From Candidatus Roizmanbacteria bacterium (GTDB taxonomy: Bacteria > Patescibacteriota > Microgenomatia > UBA1406), in the NCBI GenBank assembly GCA_024653645.1, contig JANLHK010000115.1, positions 1 through 5,378 on the forward strand: a stretch of 5,378 bases of DNA, given 5' to 3'. Below, one piece after another: positions 1-5,324 of this stretch. How positions within the stretch are numbered: the stretch's first letter is position 1; every line of letters begins with the position of its first letter. Below the pieces are notes generated by a model. That model saw only the letters and a program-made list of their open reading frames with translations, was not told where the DNA came from and made no database searches. The translations under genes and the position numbers were made by a program.

Positions 1-444
1 AAAAACACCATTATTATTATGACGTCCAACATCGGAAGCGATATCATAGTAAAACATGCTTCAATAACGCCGGCTGTGGCTGCAGAGATTGACGCAAAGA
101 TCAAACAGCACTTTAAGCCGGAGTTACTCAATCGCATTGATTCCATTATTGTCTTTGACCCGCTGAGCAAAGATATGATCCGCAGGATTATTTCCCTTCA
201 GCTTGAGAAGGTGCAGCAAAGTATGGCAGCAAAACAACTGACATTGACGTTTGATGCATCGGTTATGACTTACCTTGAGGAGGTGGGATTTGATGCGGTG
301 TACGGCGCCCGTCCGGTACAGCGCCTTATTAATGAACTCATTGTTGATGAGCTGGCATACCAGTATTTGGAAGGGAAGATACAAGATGGAGACACACTTT
401 TGATACGAGTGGTAAAAGGCAAAGTTTTGATTACGGTACAATAG
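1..444 (+). CDS. clpB: ATP-dependent chaperone ClpB, C-terminal part (5' truncated by window edge)
   Basis: This is the C-terminal end of a Hsp100/Clp AAA+ ATPase; the frame is open from base 1 and gives 147 residues, so the gene begins outside the window. Residues 1-13 match the sensor-1 strand of the second AAA+ module (TSNIGS, Asn10). FKPELLNRID (38-47) carries the arginine finger (Arg45). YGARPVQR (101-108) holds the sensor-2 arginine (Arg104). The C-terminal D2-small domain follows and ends in ITVQ. ClpB is a cytosolic hexamer that threads aggregated proteins through its pore, working with DnaK. ClpC shares these motifs; the ClpB-like ending favours ClpB, but the diagnostic middle region and N-terminus are not visible. 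The Clp family assignment is firm, ClpB versus ClpC is less so. murT starts four bases after the stop on the same strand. Confidence 0.85.
   Translation, partial: KNTIIIMTSNIGSDIIVKHASITPAVAAEIDAKIKQHFKPELLNRIDSIIVFDPLSKDMIRRIISLQLEKVQQSMAAKQLTLTFDASVMTYLEEVGFDAVYGARPVQRLINELIVDELAYQYLEGKIQDGDTLLIRVVKGKVLITVQ
437..442 (+). promoter_or_regulatory. Putative -10 element (TACAAT) for a leaderless murT transcript
   Basis: TACAAT matches the TATAAT consensus at five of six positions and ends exactly six bases before the murT ATG. The predicted transcription start is therefore the A of the start codon. It lies inside the last codons of clpB. No -35 hexamer is visible at 16-18 bp spacing and there is no TG extension, so alone it would be weak. 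Its support is that the same spacing recurs before three other genes here. Read-through from clpB is an alternative. Confidence 0.4.
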
Positions 445-448
445 CTTC

Positions 449-1738
449 ATGCTCTTTCTGGCAGAACTCATCGTTAAAGTAAGCTCATGGATTTTACGCC
501 ATACGGGGTCGGGGGGTGAAACCTGGCCAGGTGAACTGGTGTTGCGGCTTATGCCTAGTATCAAACAGGAACTTCCTAAACTTTTTGATCGTGTTATTGT
601 TATTGCCGGTACCAATGGGAAAACCTCAACCACCAAATGTGTGAGTGAGCTTCTGGTGAAGCACGGAAAAAAAGTGATTACCAATCCCTCAGGCGCAAAC
701 CTGGTAAACGGTATGGTTAGTAGCATACTAGCGCGCAAATCATGGGGGATGCACAGCGGCTATTGGGGCGTGTTTGAAGTTGATGAGTTCTCGCTGTCGG
801 CAATGACTGCTATACTGACTCCAACCCATATACTGCTCTTAAATATTGTCCGCGATCAGCTTGATCGTTACGGAGAGGTTCGAACAATTCTGGATACGTG
901 GGGCAAAACCTTACAACAGTTTCCTGATGCTTCGATCATCGCGCTGGCAGCCGATCCGGGCATCTATACCATGCTTGACTTGCTGGATCTGAAGCATGTT
1001 TCGTATTACGCGATACCAACGGAGTTTCTCCAACAGCAGGCCTTTGTTGCCGGTGATTCGCTCTATTGCTATGCGTGTAATCATAAGCTGAGCTATAGCG
1101 GCCGGTATGTGTCACATATGGGAGCCTGGAAGTGTTCCCAATGTAAGCGGGAGCCGCACGACGTCTATACGTTTCCTAAAAAGGTATGGGGCATGCATAC
1201 GGCGATTCCGTCATTCATGTTGATTAATCTGCAGGGCGTGTATCTGCTGATGCAACAGTTGGGAATACCGATTGATCCCAGTGAGGTGCTCTCAGCATGG
1301 AAGCCTGCTTATGGCAGAGGGGAAACAAAGACCGTTCAGGGTACCCACTACACGTTTGTGTTGGGAAAGAATCCGGCAAGCTGGTCCATTGTGCTGCGTG
1401 ACTATAGCAGAAAGTTTGCTCAAGATCCGGTTGCTGTCGTCGTGCTGGGCTTAAACAATCGTATTCCGGACGGAAAAGATGTTTCATGGATTTGGGATAT
1501 CGATATCGATAACAGCCTTATGAAATCTGCCAAATCGGTGTGGATCTACGGCGATCGTGCCTATGATATGCAGCTGCGATTGAAAGAAGCAGGGATAGCA
1601 GCCTCACGTGTTATTCCTTCAGCTCATGAGCTTTTTTATGCGCTTAAACAAGAACATCCATCATCAGCATTGGTGGTTGCCAACTACAGCGCGTTGCTTG
1701 AATCGCGCAAAGAGGTGCTCGGTAAGAGTATTCTGTGA
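449..1738 (+). CDS. murT: MurT-like Mur ligase (lipid II isoglutaminyl synthase, MurT subunit)
   Basis: MurT is a Mur-ligase-fold protein that, with the glutamine amidotransferase GatD, amidates the alpha-carboxylate of the D-Glu in lipid II stem peptides on the cytoplasmic face of the membrane. The 429-residue length fits the family. Visible features in order: ATP-binding loop GTNGKTS (54-60); FEVDE (109-113); RDQLDRYGE (135-143); a four-cysteine zinc ribbon inserted in the central domain (Cys207, Cys210, Cys229, Cys232), which separates MurT from MurC-F; and the C-terminal DUF1727 region with the conserved stretch around DGKDVSWIWD (341-350), the region that supplies the MurT acidic residue completing the GatD catalytic triad in characterised pairs. 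The start is set by the typical MurT N-terminus and by the gap to clpB. There is no Shine-Dalgarno sequence. GatD is not adjacent on either side, although in Gram-positive bacteria the two genes are normally paired. Confidence 0.88.
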   Translation: MLFLAELIVKVSSWILRHTGSGGETWPGELVLRLMPSIKQELPKLFDRVIVIAGTNGKTSTTKCVSELLVKHGKKVITNPSGANLVNGMVSSILARKSWGMHSGYWGVFEVDEFSLSAMTAILTPTHILLLNIVRDQLDRYGEVRTILDTWGKTLQQFPDASIIALAADPGIYTMLDLLDLKHVSYYAIPTEFLQQQAFVAGDSLYCYACNHKLSYSGRYVSHMGAWKCSQCKREPHDVYTFPKKVWGMHTAIPSFMLINLQGVYLLMQQLGIPIDPSEVLSAWKPAYGRGETKTVQGTHYTFVLGKNPASWSIVLRDYSRKFAQDPVAVVVLGLNNRIPDGKDVSWIWDIDIDNSLMKSAKSVWIYGDRAYDMQLRLKEAGIAASRVIPSAHELFYALKQEHPSSALVVANYSALLESRKEVLGKSIL

Positions 1739-1744
1739 TAAAAT
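1736..1744 (+). promoter_or_regulatory. Extended -10 promoter for tRNA-Leu
   Basis: TGaTAAAAT is an extended -10 element: a TG dinucleotide, one spacer base, and TAAAAT (five of six consensus bases). The TGA stop codon of murT forms the TG extension. The expected start near 1751 gives an 11-base leader before the tRNA. No good -35 hexamer is seen, which is tolerable for extended -10 promoters. Confidence 0.5.
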
Positions 1745-1761
1745 CAGTGCAGTAATAGAGA

Positions 1762-1847
1762 GCCGCGGTGGCGGAATAGGCAGACGCGCAGGTCTCAAAA
1801 ACCTGTGATGCTCAAACATCGTGTGGGTTCGATTCCCACCCGCGGCA
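1762..1847 (+). tRNA. tRNA-Leu (anticodon CAA)
   Basis: This is a class II tRNA of 86 bases. The acceptor stem pairs GCCGCGG (1762-1768) with CCGCGGC (1840-1846), followed by discriminator A1847, as expected for leucine. The anticodon stem CAGGT/ACCTG (1789-1793, 1801-1805) encloses the loop CTCAAAA, placing CAA at 1796-1798, which reads UUG. A long variable arm forms GATG/CATC (1807-1810, 1817-1820). The T stem GTGGG/CCCAC (1823-1827, 1835-1839) encloses TTCGATT. CCA is not encoded; the bases after the discriminator are CTA, so the tail must be added enzymatically. The next gene's ATG lies three bases beyond. Confidence 0.96.
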
Positions 1848-1850
1848 CTA

Positions 1851-2528
1851 ATGATTATTAGAGAATCAGATACGGCTAATCGTTATGAGATTCATTCCAC
1901 TCCAGATGTATGTCCGGCTTGTGGTAAAGGAATAGATCCAATTTATTGTTATTGCTATCATTTCGACTCAGATGGCGTACATATACTAAGAGTGGTTTTC
2001 AGATGTACGCTCACGGAATGTAGGCGTTTATTTATAGCTAAATACACTAATACGGGATATGCCCATGAGTATCATTTAGACGAAACATATATTCTTGATG
2101 TTGTTAAGTATGAGAAATTTCCGAGCACAATAATAGAGATTTCAAAATTTTTTCCGATAATATACAACCAGGCTAAAATTGCCGAAGACAATGGATTAAG
2201 CATGATATGCGGCTCAGGCTATAGAAGAGCATTAGAGTTCCTCGTGAAAGATTATTTAGTGAAACTGAATCCTAAAAAAGGAGAAATTAAAAAATTATTA
2301 TTAGGAGAGGCTATTCAACTTATAGCAGAAGATCACATTAAACAATGTGCAAAAAGAGCGGCGTGGTTGGGTAATGATGAAACACACTATGAAAGAATTT
2401 GGAAGGACAAGGACATCACGGACCTAAAGGATTTAATCAGAATGGTTGTTGATTGGATTGACCTCACTGAACGATCTAAGGATTATGCAAAAAGTATGCC
2501 AGAAAAAAACGTTAACAGTGATCGCTGA
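1851..2528 (+). CDS. DUF4145-domain protein with N-terminal zinc ribbon, probably acquired
   Basis: The function is unknown. The 225-residue soluble protein has a Cys-rich N-terminus (Cys21, Cys24, Cys33, Cys35, then Cys52 and Cys57) that looks like a zinc ribbon. A helical C-terminal half follows with two stretches I associate with DUF4145: GYRRALEFLVKDYL (123-136) and AWLGNDETHYE (171-181). As I recall, DUF4145 occurs alone and fused to restriction-type enzymes, so a defence link is possible but not shown. The frame is open further upstream, with a GTG at 1821, but that start lies inside tRNA-Leu; the ATG at 1851, three bases after the tRNA, is the sensible one and precedes all the cysteines. 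No Shine-Dalgarno is possible there. Codon use differs from its neighbours: 9 of 13 Arg codons are AGA or AGG, against 2 of 17 in murT, and the gene is visibly AT-rich. Confidence 0.72.
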   Translation: MIIRESDTANRYEIHSTPDVCPACGKGIDPIYCYCYHFDSDGVHILRVVFRCTLTECRRLFIAKYTNTGYAHEYHLDETYILDVVKYEKFPSTIIEISKFFPIIYNQAKIAEDNGLSMICGSGYRRALEFLVKDYLVKLNPKKGEIKKLLLGEAIQLIAEDHIKQCAKRAAWLGNDETHYERIWKDKDITDLKDLIRMVVDWIDLTERSKDYAKSMPEKNVNSDR

Positions 2529-2534
2529 TACTTC

Positions 2535-2565
2535 TGTAAAAAATCTTTTAACTATAGCTTTTACA
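2535..2565. repeat. AT-rich inverted repeat at a convergent gene junction (possible weak terminator)
   Basis: TGTAAAA (2535-2541) and TTTTACA (2559-2565) form a perfect 7-bp inverted repeat with a 17-base loop. It spans the tail-to-tail junction of the DUF4145 gene and the minus-strand gene ending at 2548. It could act as a weak bidirectional terminator, and a T-run follows on the minus strand (complement of 2538-2543). The stem is AT-rich and the loop large, so this is only a suggestion. No better terminator is visible at this junction. Confidence 0.25.
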
Positions 2566-3159
2566 ATAAAATTCGTACTCCCAGGGGTTTGGAAAAAACC
2601 CTGCGGTATTAGGCTTCGACATAGGATCTAGTACCTTTCCGGTATCAGATTGGTAATGAGTATGGTCCCATGTTGATATTAATCCTCCTCGTATGTCATA
2701 TTGGTCTGCCAGTACTCTCATCCACACTGCAAGATCAATACAGTTAATGGTGTCTTGAAAGGGAAATGTTTCCATAAAGTAATCACCGCCCGTAAATACC
2801 CTGGCTGAAGCCTTTATTTTTCTCCAACCTGGTTTTTTATGAAGCACATAACAGCCGATCGATAGTAGTTGTGCGCTTTCGTCATCAAACGTATCCCGTT
2901 GTTTCATCTCTTCTATACTGCGTTGTATATGCAGCGGATGTACTTTAATGCTGTGGTGCCTCTGAATACCCCTCAGGTATTGTTCAAGTTTTTCTGGATG
3001 AAAGTCTTCAGTGAATATGGTCCGTAAGTTGTCCACTTCCCGCATCCATGACAAGAGGACCCCTTCGCGAGGCGCATGAACACGATAATCCCCCAGATTA
3101 AGGAGTGCTCGTTTGGAAAAGGTTATATCAGGATTTGCTTGAATGACTTCTGCTGTCAT
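2548..3159 (-). CDS. Uncharacterised protein with possible transglutaminase-like Cys-His-Asp arrangement
   Basis: I do not recognise this 203-residue protein as a named family. It has no signal peptide or membrane segment. The C-terminal half has a Cys-His-Asp layout resembling the transglutaminase/papain-like fold: Cys140 at the head of a predicted helix (NCIDLAVWMRVLADQ), His166 or His168 in WDHTHY about 26-28 residues on, and Asp178 in KVLDPM, echoing the LDP that follows the catalytic histidine in that superfamily. The order and rough spacing fit, but the fold call is inference. The N-terminal 120 residues are charged and match nothing I know. The start overlaps the end of the PAP2 gene by 32 bases in another frame, and neither a promoter-like hexamer nor a Shine-Dalgarno precedes it. 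Translation is therefore probably coupled to PAP2. The next in-frame Met is residue 39, an alternative start that would remove the overlap. Confidence 0.6.
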   Translation of the reverse strand: MTAEVIQANPDITFSKRALLNLGDYRVHAPREGVLLSWMREVDNLRTIFTEDFHPEKLEQYLRGIQRHHSIKVHPLHIQRSIEEMKQRDTFDDESAQLLSIGCYVLHKKPGWRKIKASARVFTGGDYFMETFPFQDTINCIDLAVWMRVLADQYDIRGGLISTWDHTHYQSDTGKVLDPMSKPNTAGFFPNPWEYEFYCKSYS

Positions 3160-3766
3160 AGGTATTCAGAAAAAAAAGACTGGCATAACCAGCAGAAAGG
3201 CCCAGTAGCGTGCCACCGATAACATCCGTGGGCCAGTGTTCGCCGAGGCTCACGCGGGATACGAGTCCAATGATCAAAATAGCAATGAGCAGGATGCGAA
3301 TAATCGGCCTTTTTATGAGAGCATAGAGGAGAACGATAAGCATTGAAATGCGCAAGCTGTGTCCTGAGGGGTACGCTCCATTGGTGTGCACGTATGAACT
3401 GGGAAATAGCAAGAAGGTGTAGCTGCGGTGAAACAAAAACGGCGGCCCGGGATGAAGCAGCGTGCTTTTGCCAATCACCTCAATACCATGAGCAATCACA
3501 AATCCGAGTATGACGGCAGCAATGAATATTTTGTTACGGCGTTTGGTGTAGCTGAGAACCAGCAGCAAGAGAAATACGATCTCAACGCCTCCGATAAAGC
3601 TAAATAGTGACAGGAATGGATCAAGTGAGACAGGAATATTATCCTGTACCCGCACCATACCGTTAAAATCAAAGGCTGCTAACAGGTCAGTACGCACCAC
3701 CAGGGTAAACAAGAAAAAAAGTATCAGGCATACACCTGAAATAACGAGATACCACGCAGTTTTCAT
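3128..3766 (-). CDS. PAP2-family membrane phosphatase with altered first motif
   Basis: This is a type 2 phosphatidic acid phosphatase superfamily protein, 212 residues, with about six hydrophobic segments (roughly 5-24, 57-73, 80-97, 140-152, 156-170, 183-200). Such enzymes dephosphorylate lipid phosphates, such as undecaprenyl pyrophosphate or phosphatidate, on the outer membrane face. Motif C2 is intact as PSGH (133-136). Motif C3 is intact as SRVSLGEHWPTD, with Arg171, nucleophile His177 and Asp181. Motif C1 (normally K-x6-RP) begins at Lys100 but reads KSTLLHPGP, so the usual Arg is Gly107. Catalysis is plausible because the C2 and C3 histidines remain, but substrate or rate may differ. 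A role in undecaprenyl-phosphate recycling would suit a peptidoglycan-making cell but is not shown. The gene is transcribed divergently from trigger factor and leads a two-gene unit with the overlapping downstream gene. Confidence 0.88.
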   Translation of the reverse strand: MKTAWYLVISGVCLILFFLFTLVVRTDLLAAFDFNGMVRVQDNIPVSLDPFLSLFSFIGGVEIVFLLLLVLSYTKRRNKIFIAAVILGFVIAHGIEVIGKSTLLHPGPPFLFHRSYTFLLFPSSYVHTNGAYPSGHSLRISMLIVLLYALIKRPIIRILLIAILIIGLVSRVSLGEHWPTDVIGGTLLGLSAGYASLFFLNTYDSRSHSSKS

Positions 3767-3772
3767 GGTAAG

Positions 3773-3781
3773 AGTATACCA
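3773..3781 (-). promoter_or_regulatory. Extended -10 promoter for the PAP2 gene (leaderless)
   Basis: On the minus strand this reads TGgTATACT, an extended -10 element whose hexamer (3778 down to 3773) ends six bases before the PAP2 ATG at 3766. The predicted transcription start is the A of the start codon. No -35 hexamer is seen at 17 bp spacing. Confidence 0.6.
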
Positions 3782-3786
3782 AGGTA

Positions 3787-3795
3787 TGCTATACT
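3787..3795 (+). promoter_or_regulatory. Extended -10 promoter for the trigger factor gene (leaderless)
   Basis: TGcTATACT is an extended -10 element whose hexamer (3790-3795) ends seven bases before the ATG at 3803. The predicted start is 3802 or 3803, leaving at most one untranslated base. The hexamer is identical to the divergent PAP2 one, and only 11 bp separate the two. No -35 hexamer is evident. Confidence 0.62.
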
Positions 3796-3802
3796 TACCT
3801 CA

Positions 3803-4681
3803 ATGAAATTTACCGAGAAAAAGGAAACATTGCCAAAGCAAACCTTGCAGATAACGGTCCAGGTACCGTGGACTGAGGTTGAAAAGTCGCAGGAAAAGGC
3901 CGTATTAGAGCTCCAGAAGACTTTTGAAACTGAGGGTTTTCGTAAAGGGAAAGCGCCGGTTGCCGTGGTAAGGGAAAAAATGGGACAACAACGACTGCTT
4001 GAGGAGGGTGCGCAACAGTTGTTAATGGATGTATACCGCGATCTGCTCGAAAAACATGCTATTAAACCGTACATTGATCCTAAAGTAGACTTACTCAAGG
4101 CTCCCCTAAATGGTGAGTGGGAAATTCGTTTCACGGTTGCTCTGCAGCCGAAATTAACCAAGGTGCCTGATTACAAGGCAGCGGCAGTGAAAGTACGCGG
4201 AGAAGAAAAGAAAGATGGCATCTGGGTGCCGGGTAAAGAACCTAAAAAAGAGGAAGAGAAAGACCAGCACAGCAAAACGGATGACCGGTTACAGAAAATA
4301 CTGGATATTGTTATGAAAGAAACAGCGCTTGAAATATCTGACCTTATTGTTGACCATGAGCTGAACCGTCGTTTAGCCAGTCTGCATGATGAAATAGCAA
4401 AACTAGGTATGACGGTTGATCAGTATCTGAAGGCACGCCAGGAGACACAGGACAGCCTGCGGGCAAAGATTAAGAAAGAGGTGGTTGACCTGTATACCCT
4501 TGAATTTTTGCTGGATGCCATTGCTGAGACTGAAAAGATTGAAATAGGGGAGAAAGAGCTTGAAGCCATATACGCCCAAGCAAAAAATGAGAAAGATAAG
4601 CAGGCAATGAAACAAAACGCATATTTCTATAGCAGACTAGTACGCAAGCAGAAGACGCTTGATTACCTAGCAAGCCTATAG
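3803..4681 (+). CDS. tig: Trigger factor-like ribosome-associated chaperone lacking the PPIase domain
   Basis: Trigger factor binds the ribosome at the exit tunnel and shields nascent chains. The N-terminal ribosome-binding domain (about 1-131) is clear, with the signature loop GFRKGKAP (45-52) that contacts ribosomal protein L23 in characterised members. The C-terminal helical chaperone domain spans about 161-292. Between them, where canonical proteins have an FKBP-type peptidyl-prolyl isomerase domain of roughly 90-100 residues, there is only a charged Lys/Glu/Asp-rich linker (132-160). Total length is 292 residues against about 430 usually. Reading is continuous from N to C domain with no frameshift, so this is a compact form and not a broken gene. 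The ATG start gives a typical trigger factor N-terminus and sits one base after the predicted transcription start. The stop overlaps the promoter of the next gene. Confidence 0.87.
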   Translation: MKFTEKKETLPKQTLQITVQVPWTEVEKSQEKAVLELQKTFETEGFRKGKAPVAVVREKMGQQRLLEEGAQQLLMDVYRDLLEKHAIKPYIDPKVDLLKAPLNGEWEIRFTVALQPKLTKVPDYKAAAVKVRGEEKKDGIWVPGKEPKKEEEKDQHSKTDDRLQKILDIVMKETALEISDLIVDHELNRRLASLHDEIAKLGMTVDQYLKARQETQDSLRAKIKKEVVDLYTLEFLLDAIAETEKIEIGEKELEAIYAQAKNEKDKQAMKQNAYFYSRLVRKQKTLDYLASL

Positions 4682-4687
4682 TATAAT
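4659..4687 (+). promoter_or_regulatory. Promoter (-35 TTGATT, -10 TATAAT) for the DUF5660-like gene (leaderless)
   Basis: This is the best sigma-70-type promoter in the window: TTGATT (4659-4664, four of six consensus bases), a 17-bp spacer, then a perfect TATAAT (4682-4687). The hexamer ends six bases before the ATG at 4694, so transcription should start on the start codon. The promoter lies in the last codons and stop of the trigger factor gene. Confidence 0.72.
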
Positions 4688-4693
4688 AGCAGC

Positions 4694-5203
4694 ATGTCAC
4701 AGACCAGTAAGACGAACATAAGAAATATTCCTGAATTAGAGGCTCCTTTCCCACTTCCCCAACGAGAAGCACGCCCTGGGACTGAACAGATGCCCCGTGC
4801 AAAAGAGCGTACGGAACCGGTTCGTGTGCGTCACAGTGAGGTCGTATTCAATCGCGGTGAAACTATGGAACAGGCCCGTATCCGATCAGAACTGCAACGA
4901 ATGATTGAACATGTCCAGGAACAGCTGAAAGCATTAAAAATGCAGGACCAGGCACTGGCTCATGATATTTCAAAATTAGTGCTCGAAGGCGTACCTGAAA
5001 AACCGGGTATGTACCACGTCCGTTTTTTTGAATTTGTATCAAAGTTACTGGATGCGGTAGGTAAGAGCTTAAGCAAAGGCAAGCACTGGTTGGATGCTAC
5101 GTTTGAAAAGATAAGTCGCAAGAAATTTAGAGGTAAAGCAAAAACCCATGGAACCTCATTTAGCCGTTCCAACGAACTGACTCAGGCGAACACTCCGGGA
5201 TAA
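4694..5203 (+). CDS. Conserved hypothetical protein, DUF5660-like
   Basis: The function is unknown. The 169-residue protein has a disordered, Pro/Arg/Glu-rich N-terminus (1-50), a charged helical, probably coiled-coil segment (about 55-98, MEQARIRSELQRMIEHVQEQ and onward), then a conserved-looking core PEKPGMYHVRFFEF (101-114). A further helix includes HWLDATFEKI (131-140), followed by a basic patch (141-150) and a C-terminal HGTSFS motif (152-157) ending in TPG. From memory this order (KPG-YH-x-x-FFE, then a Trp helix, then KHGTSF near the end) matches the DUF5660 family of CPR bacteria. There is no signal peptide or membrane segment. The basic tail could bind nucleic acid, which is speculation. 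The ATG directly follows a strong -10 element, fixing the start, and the gene appears to be transcribed alone. Confidence 0.7.
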   Translation: MSQTSKTNIRNIPELEAPFPLPQREARPGTEQMPRAKERTEPVRVRHSEVVFNRGETMEQARIRSELQRMIEHVQEQLKALKMQDQALAHDISKLVLEGVPEKPGMYHVRFFEFVSKLLDAVGKSLSKGKHWLDATFEKISRKKFRGKAKTHGTSFSRSNELTQANTPG

Positions 5204-5205
5204 TG

Positions 5206-5214
5206 TGCTACAAT
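5206..5214 (+). promoter_or_regulatory. Extended -10 promoter for tRNA-Val
   Basis: TGcTACAAT is an extended -10 element (hexamer 5209-5214, five of six consensus bases). It begins just after the stop codon of the preceding gene. The expected start near 5221 gives a 15-base leader to the tRNA. No -35 hexamer is recognisable at 17 bp. Confidence 0.55.
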
Positions 5215-5235
5215 GTCAGCATTACTAGACGTCTC

Positions 5236-5309
5236 GGTCGCTTAGCTCAGTTGGTTAGAGCATCCCGTTGACATCGGGAAGGTCGGTGGTTCAAGTCCAC
5301 CAGCGACCA
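5236..5309 (+). tRNA. tRNA-Val (anticodon GAC)
   Basis: This is a 74-base cloverleaf. The acceptor stem pairs GGTCGCT (5236-5242) with AGCGACC (5302-5308), followed by discriminator A5309. The D stem is GCTC/GAGC (5245-5248, 5258-5261). The anticodon stem TCCCG/CGGGA (5263-5267, 5275-5279) encloses TTGACAT, giving anticodon GAC at 5270-5272 (reads GUC and GUU). The T stem GGTGG/CCACC (5285-5289, 5297-5301) encloses TTCAAGT. CCA is not encoded directly after the discriminator. A protein gene starts 15 bases downstream. Confidence 0.96.
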
Positions 5310-5324
5310 CAACCAAGAAAACCT

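Larger units (their letters stand above)
3767..3799. repeat. Imperfect palindrome forming a divergent promoter region
   Basis: The left arm GGTAAGAGTATACC (3767-3780) and the right arm GGTATGCTATACTTACC (3783-3799) are imperfect inverted copies. The reverse complement of the right arm is GGTAAGTATAGCATACC. The palindrome fills nearly the whole 36-base gap between the PAP2 and trigger factor start codons and contains both -10 elements. The symmetry may simply reflect two facing extended -10 promoters, or may also serve as an operator for a dimeric regulator. Confidence 0.55.

Noticed and set aside
124..738. A long open frame on the minus strand (204 codons)
   Set aside because: It lies opposite clpB and murT, both with clear family motifs, and its translation shows no recognisable domain.
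1496..1511. GATATCGATATCGATA, a short self-complementary repeat
   Set aside because: It encodes the DIDID stretch of murT next to the conserved SWIWD, so codon constraint explains it.
1821..1850. A longer DUF4145 protein starting at GTG 1821
   Set aside because: These codons are the variable and T arms and acceptor stem of tRNA-Leu; the added residues are a by-product of tRNA sequence.
2582..2603. Hairpin CAGGGgTTT / AAACCCTG resembling a terminator
   Set aside because: It lies within the C-terminal codons of the minus-strand gene, has no T-run after either arm, and the bases encode part of GFFPNPWE.
2446..2631. A short plus-strand open frame bridging the convergent junction
   Set aside because: It overlaps the end of the DUF4145 gene in another frame and runs into the opposite-strand gene, with no motif or start signal.
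3763..4161. A minus-strand open frame of 132 codons upstream of PAP2
   Set aside because: It is opposite the trigger factor N-terminal domain and its Ser/Cys-rich translation looks like antisense of a coding region.
5310..5315. CAACCA after tRNA-Val, which might look like an encoded CCA tail
   Set aside because: The acceptor stem and discriminator end at 5309; the CCA is three bases too far downstream to be the tail.
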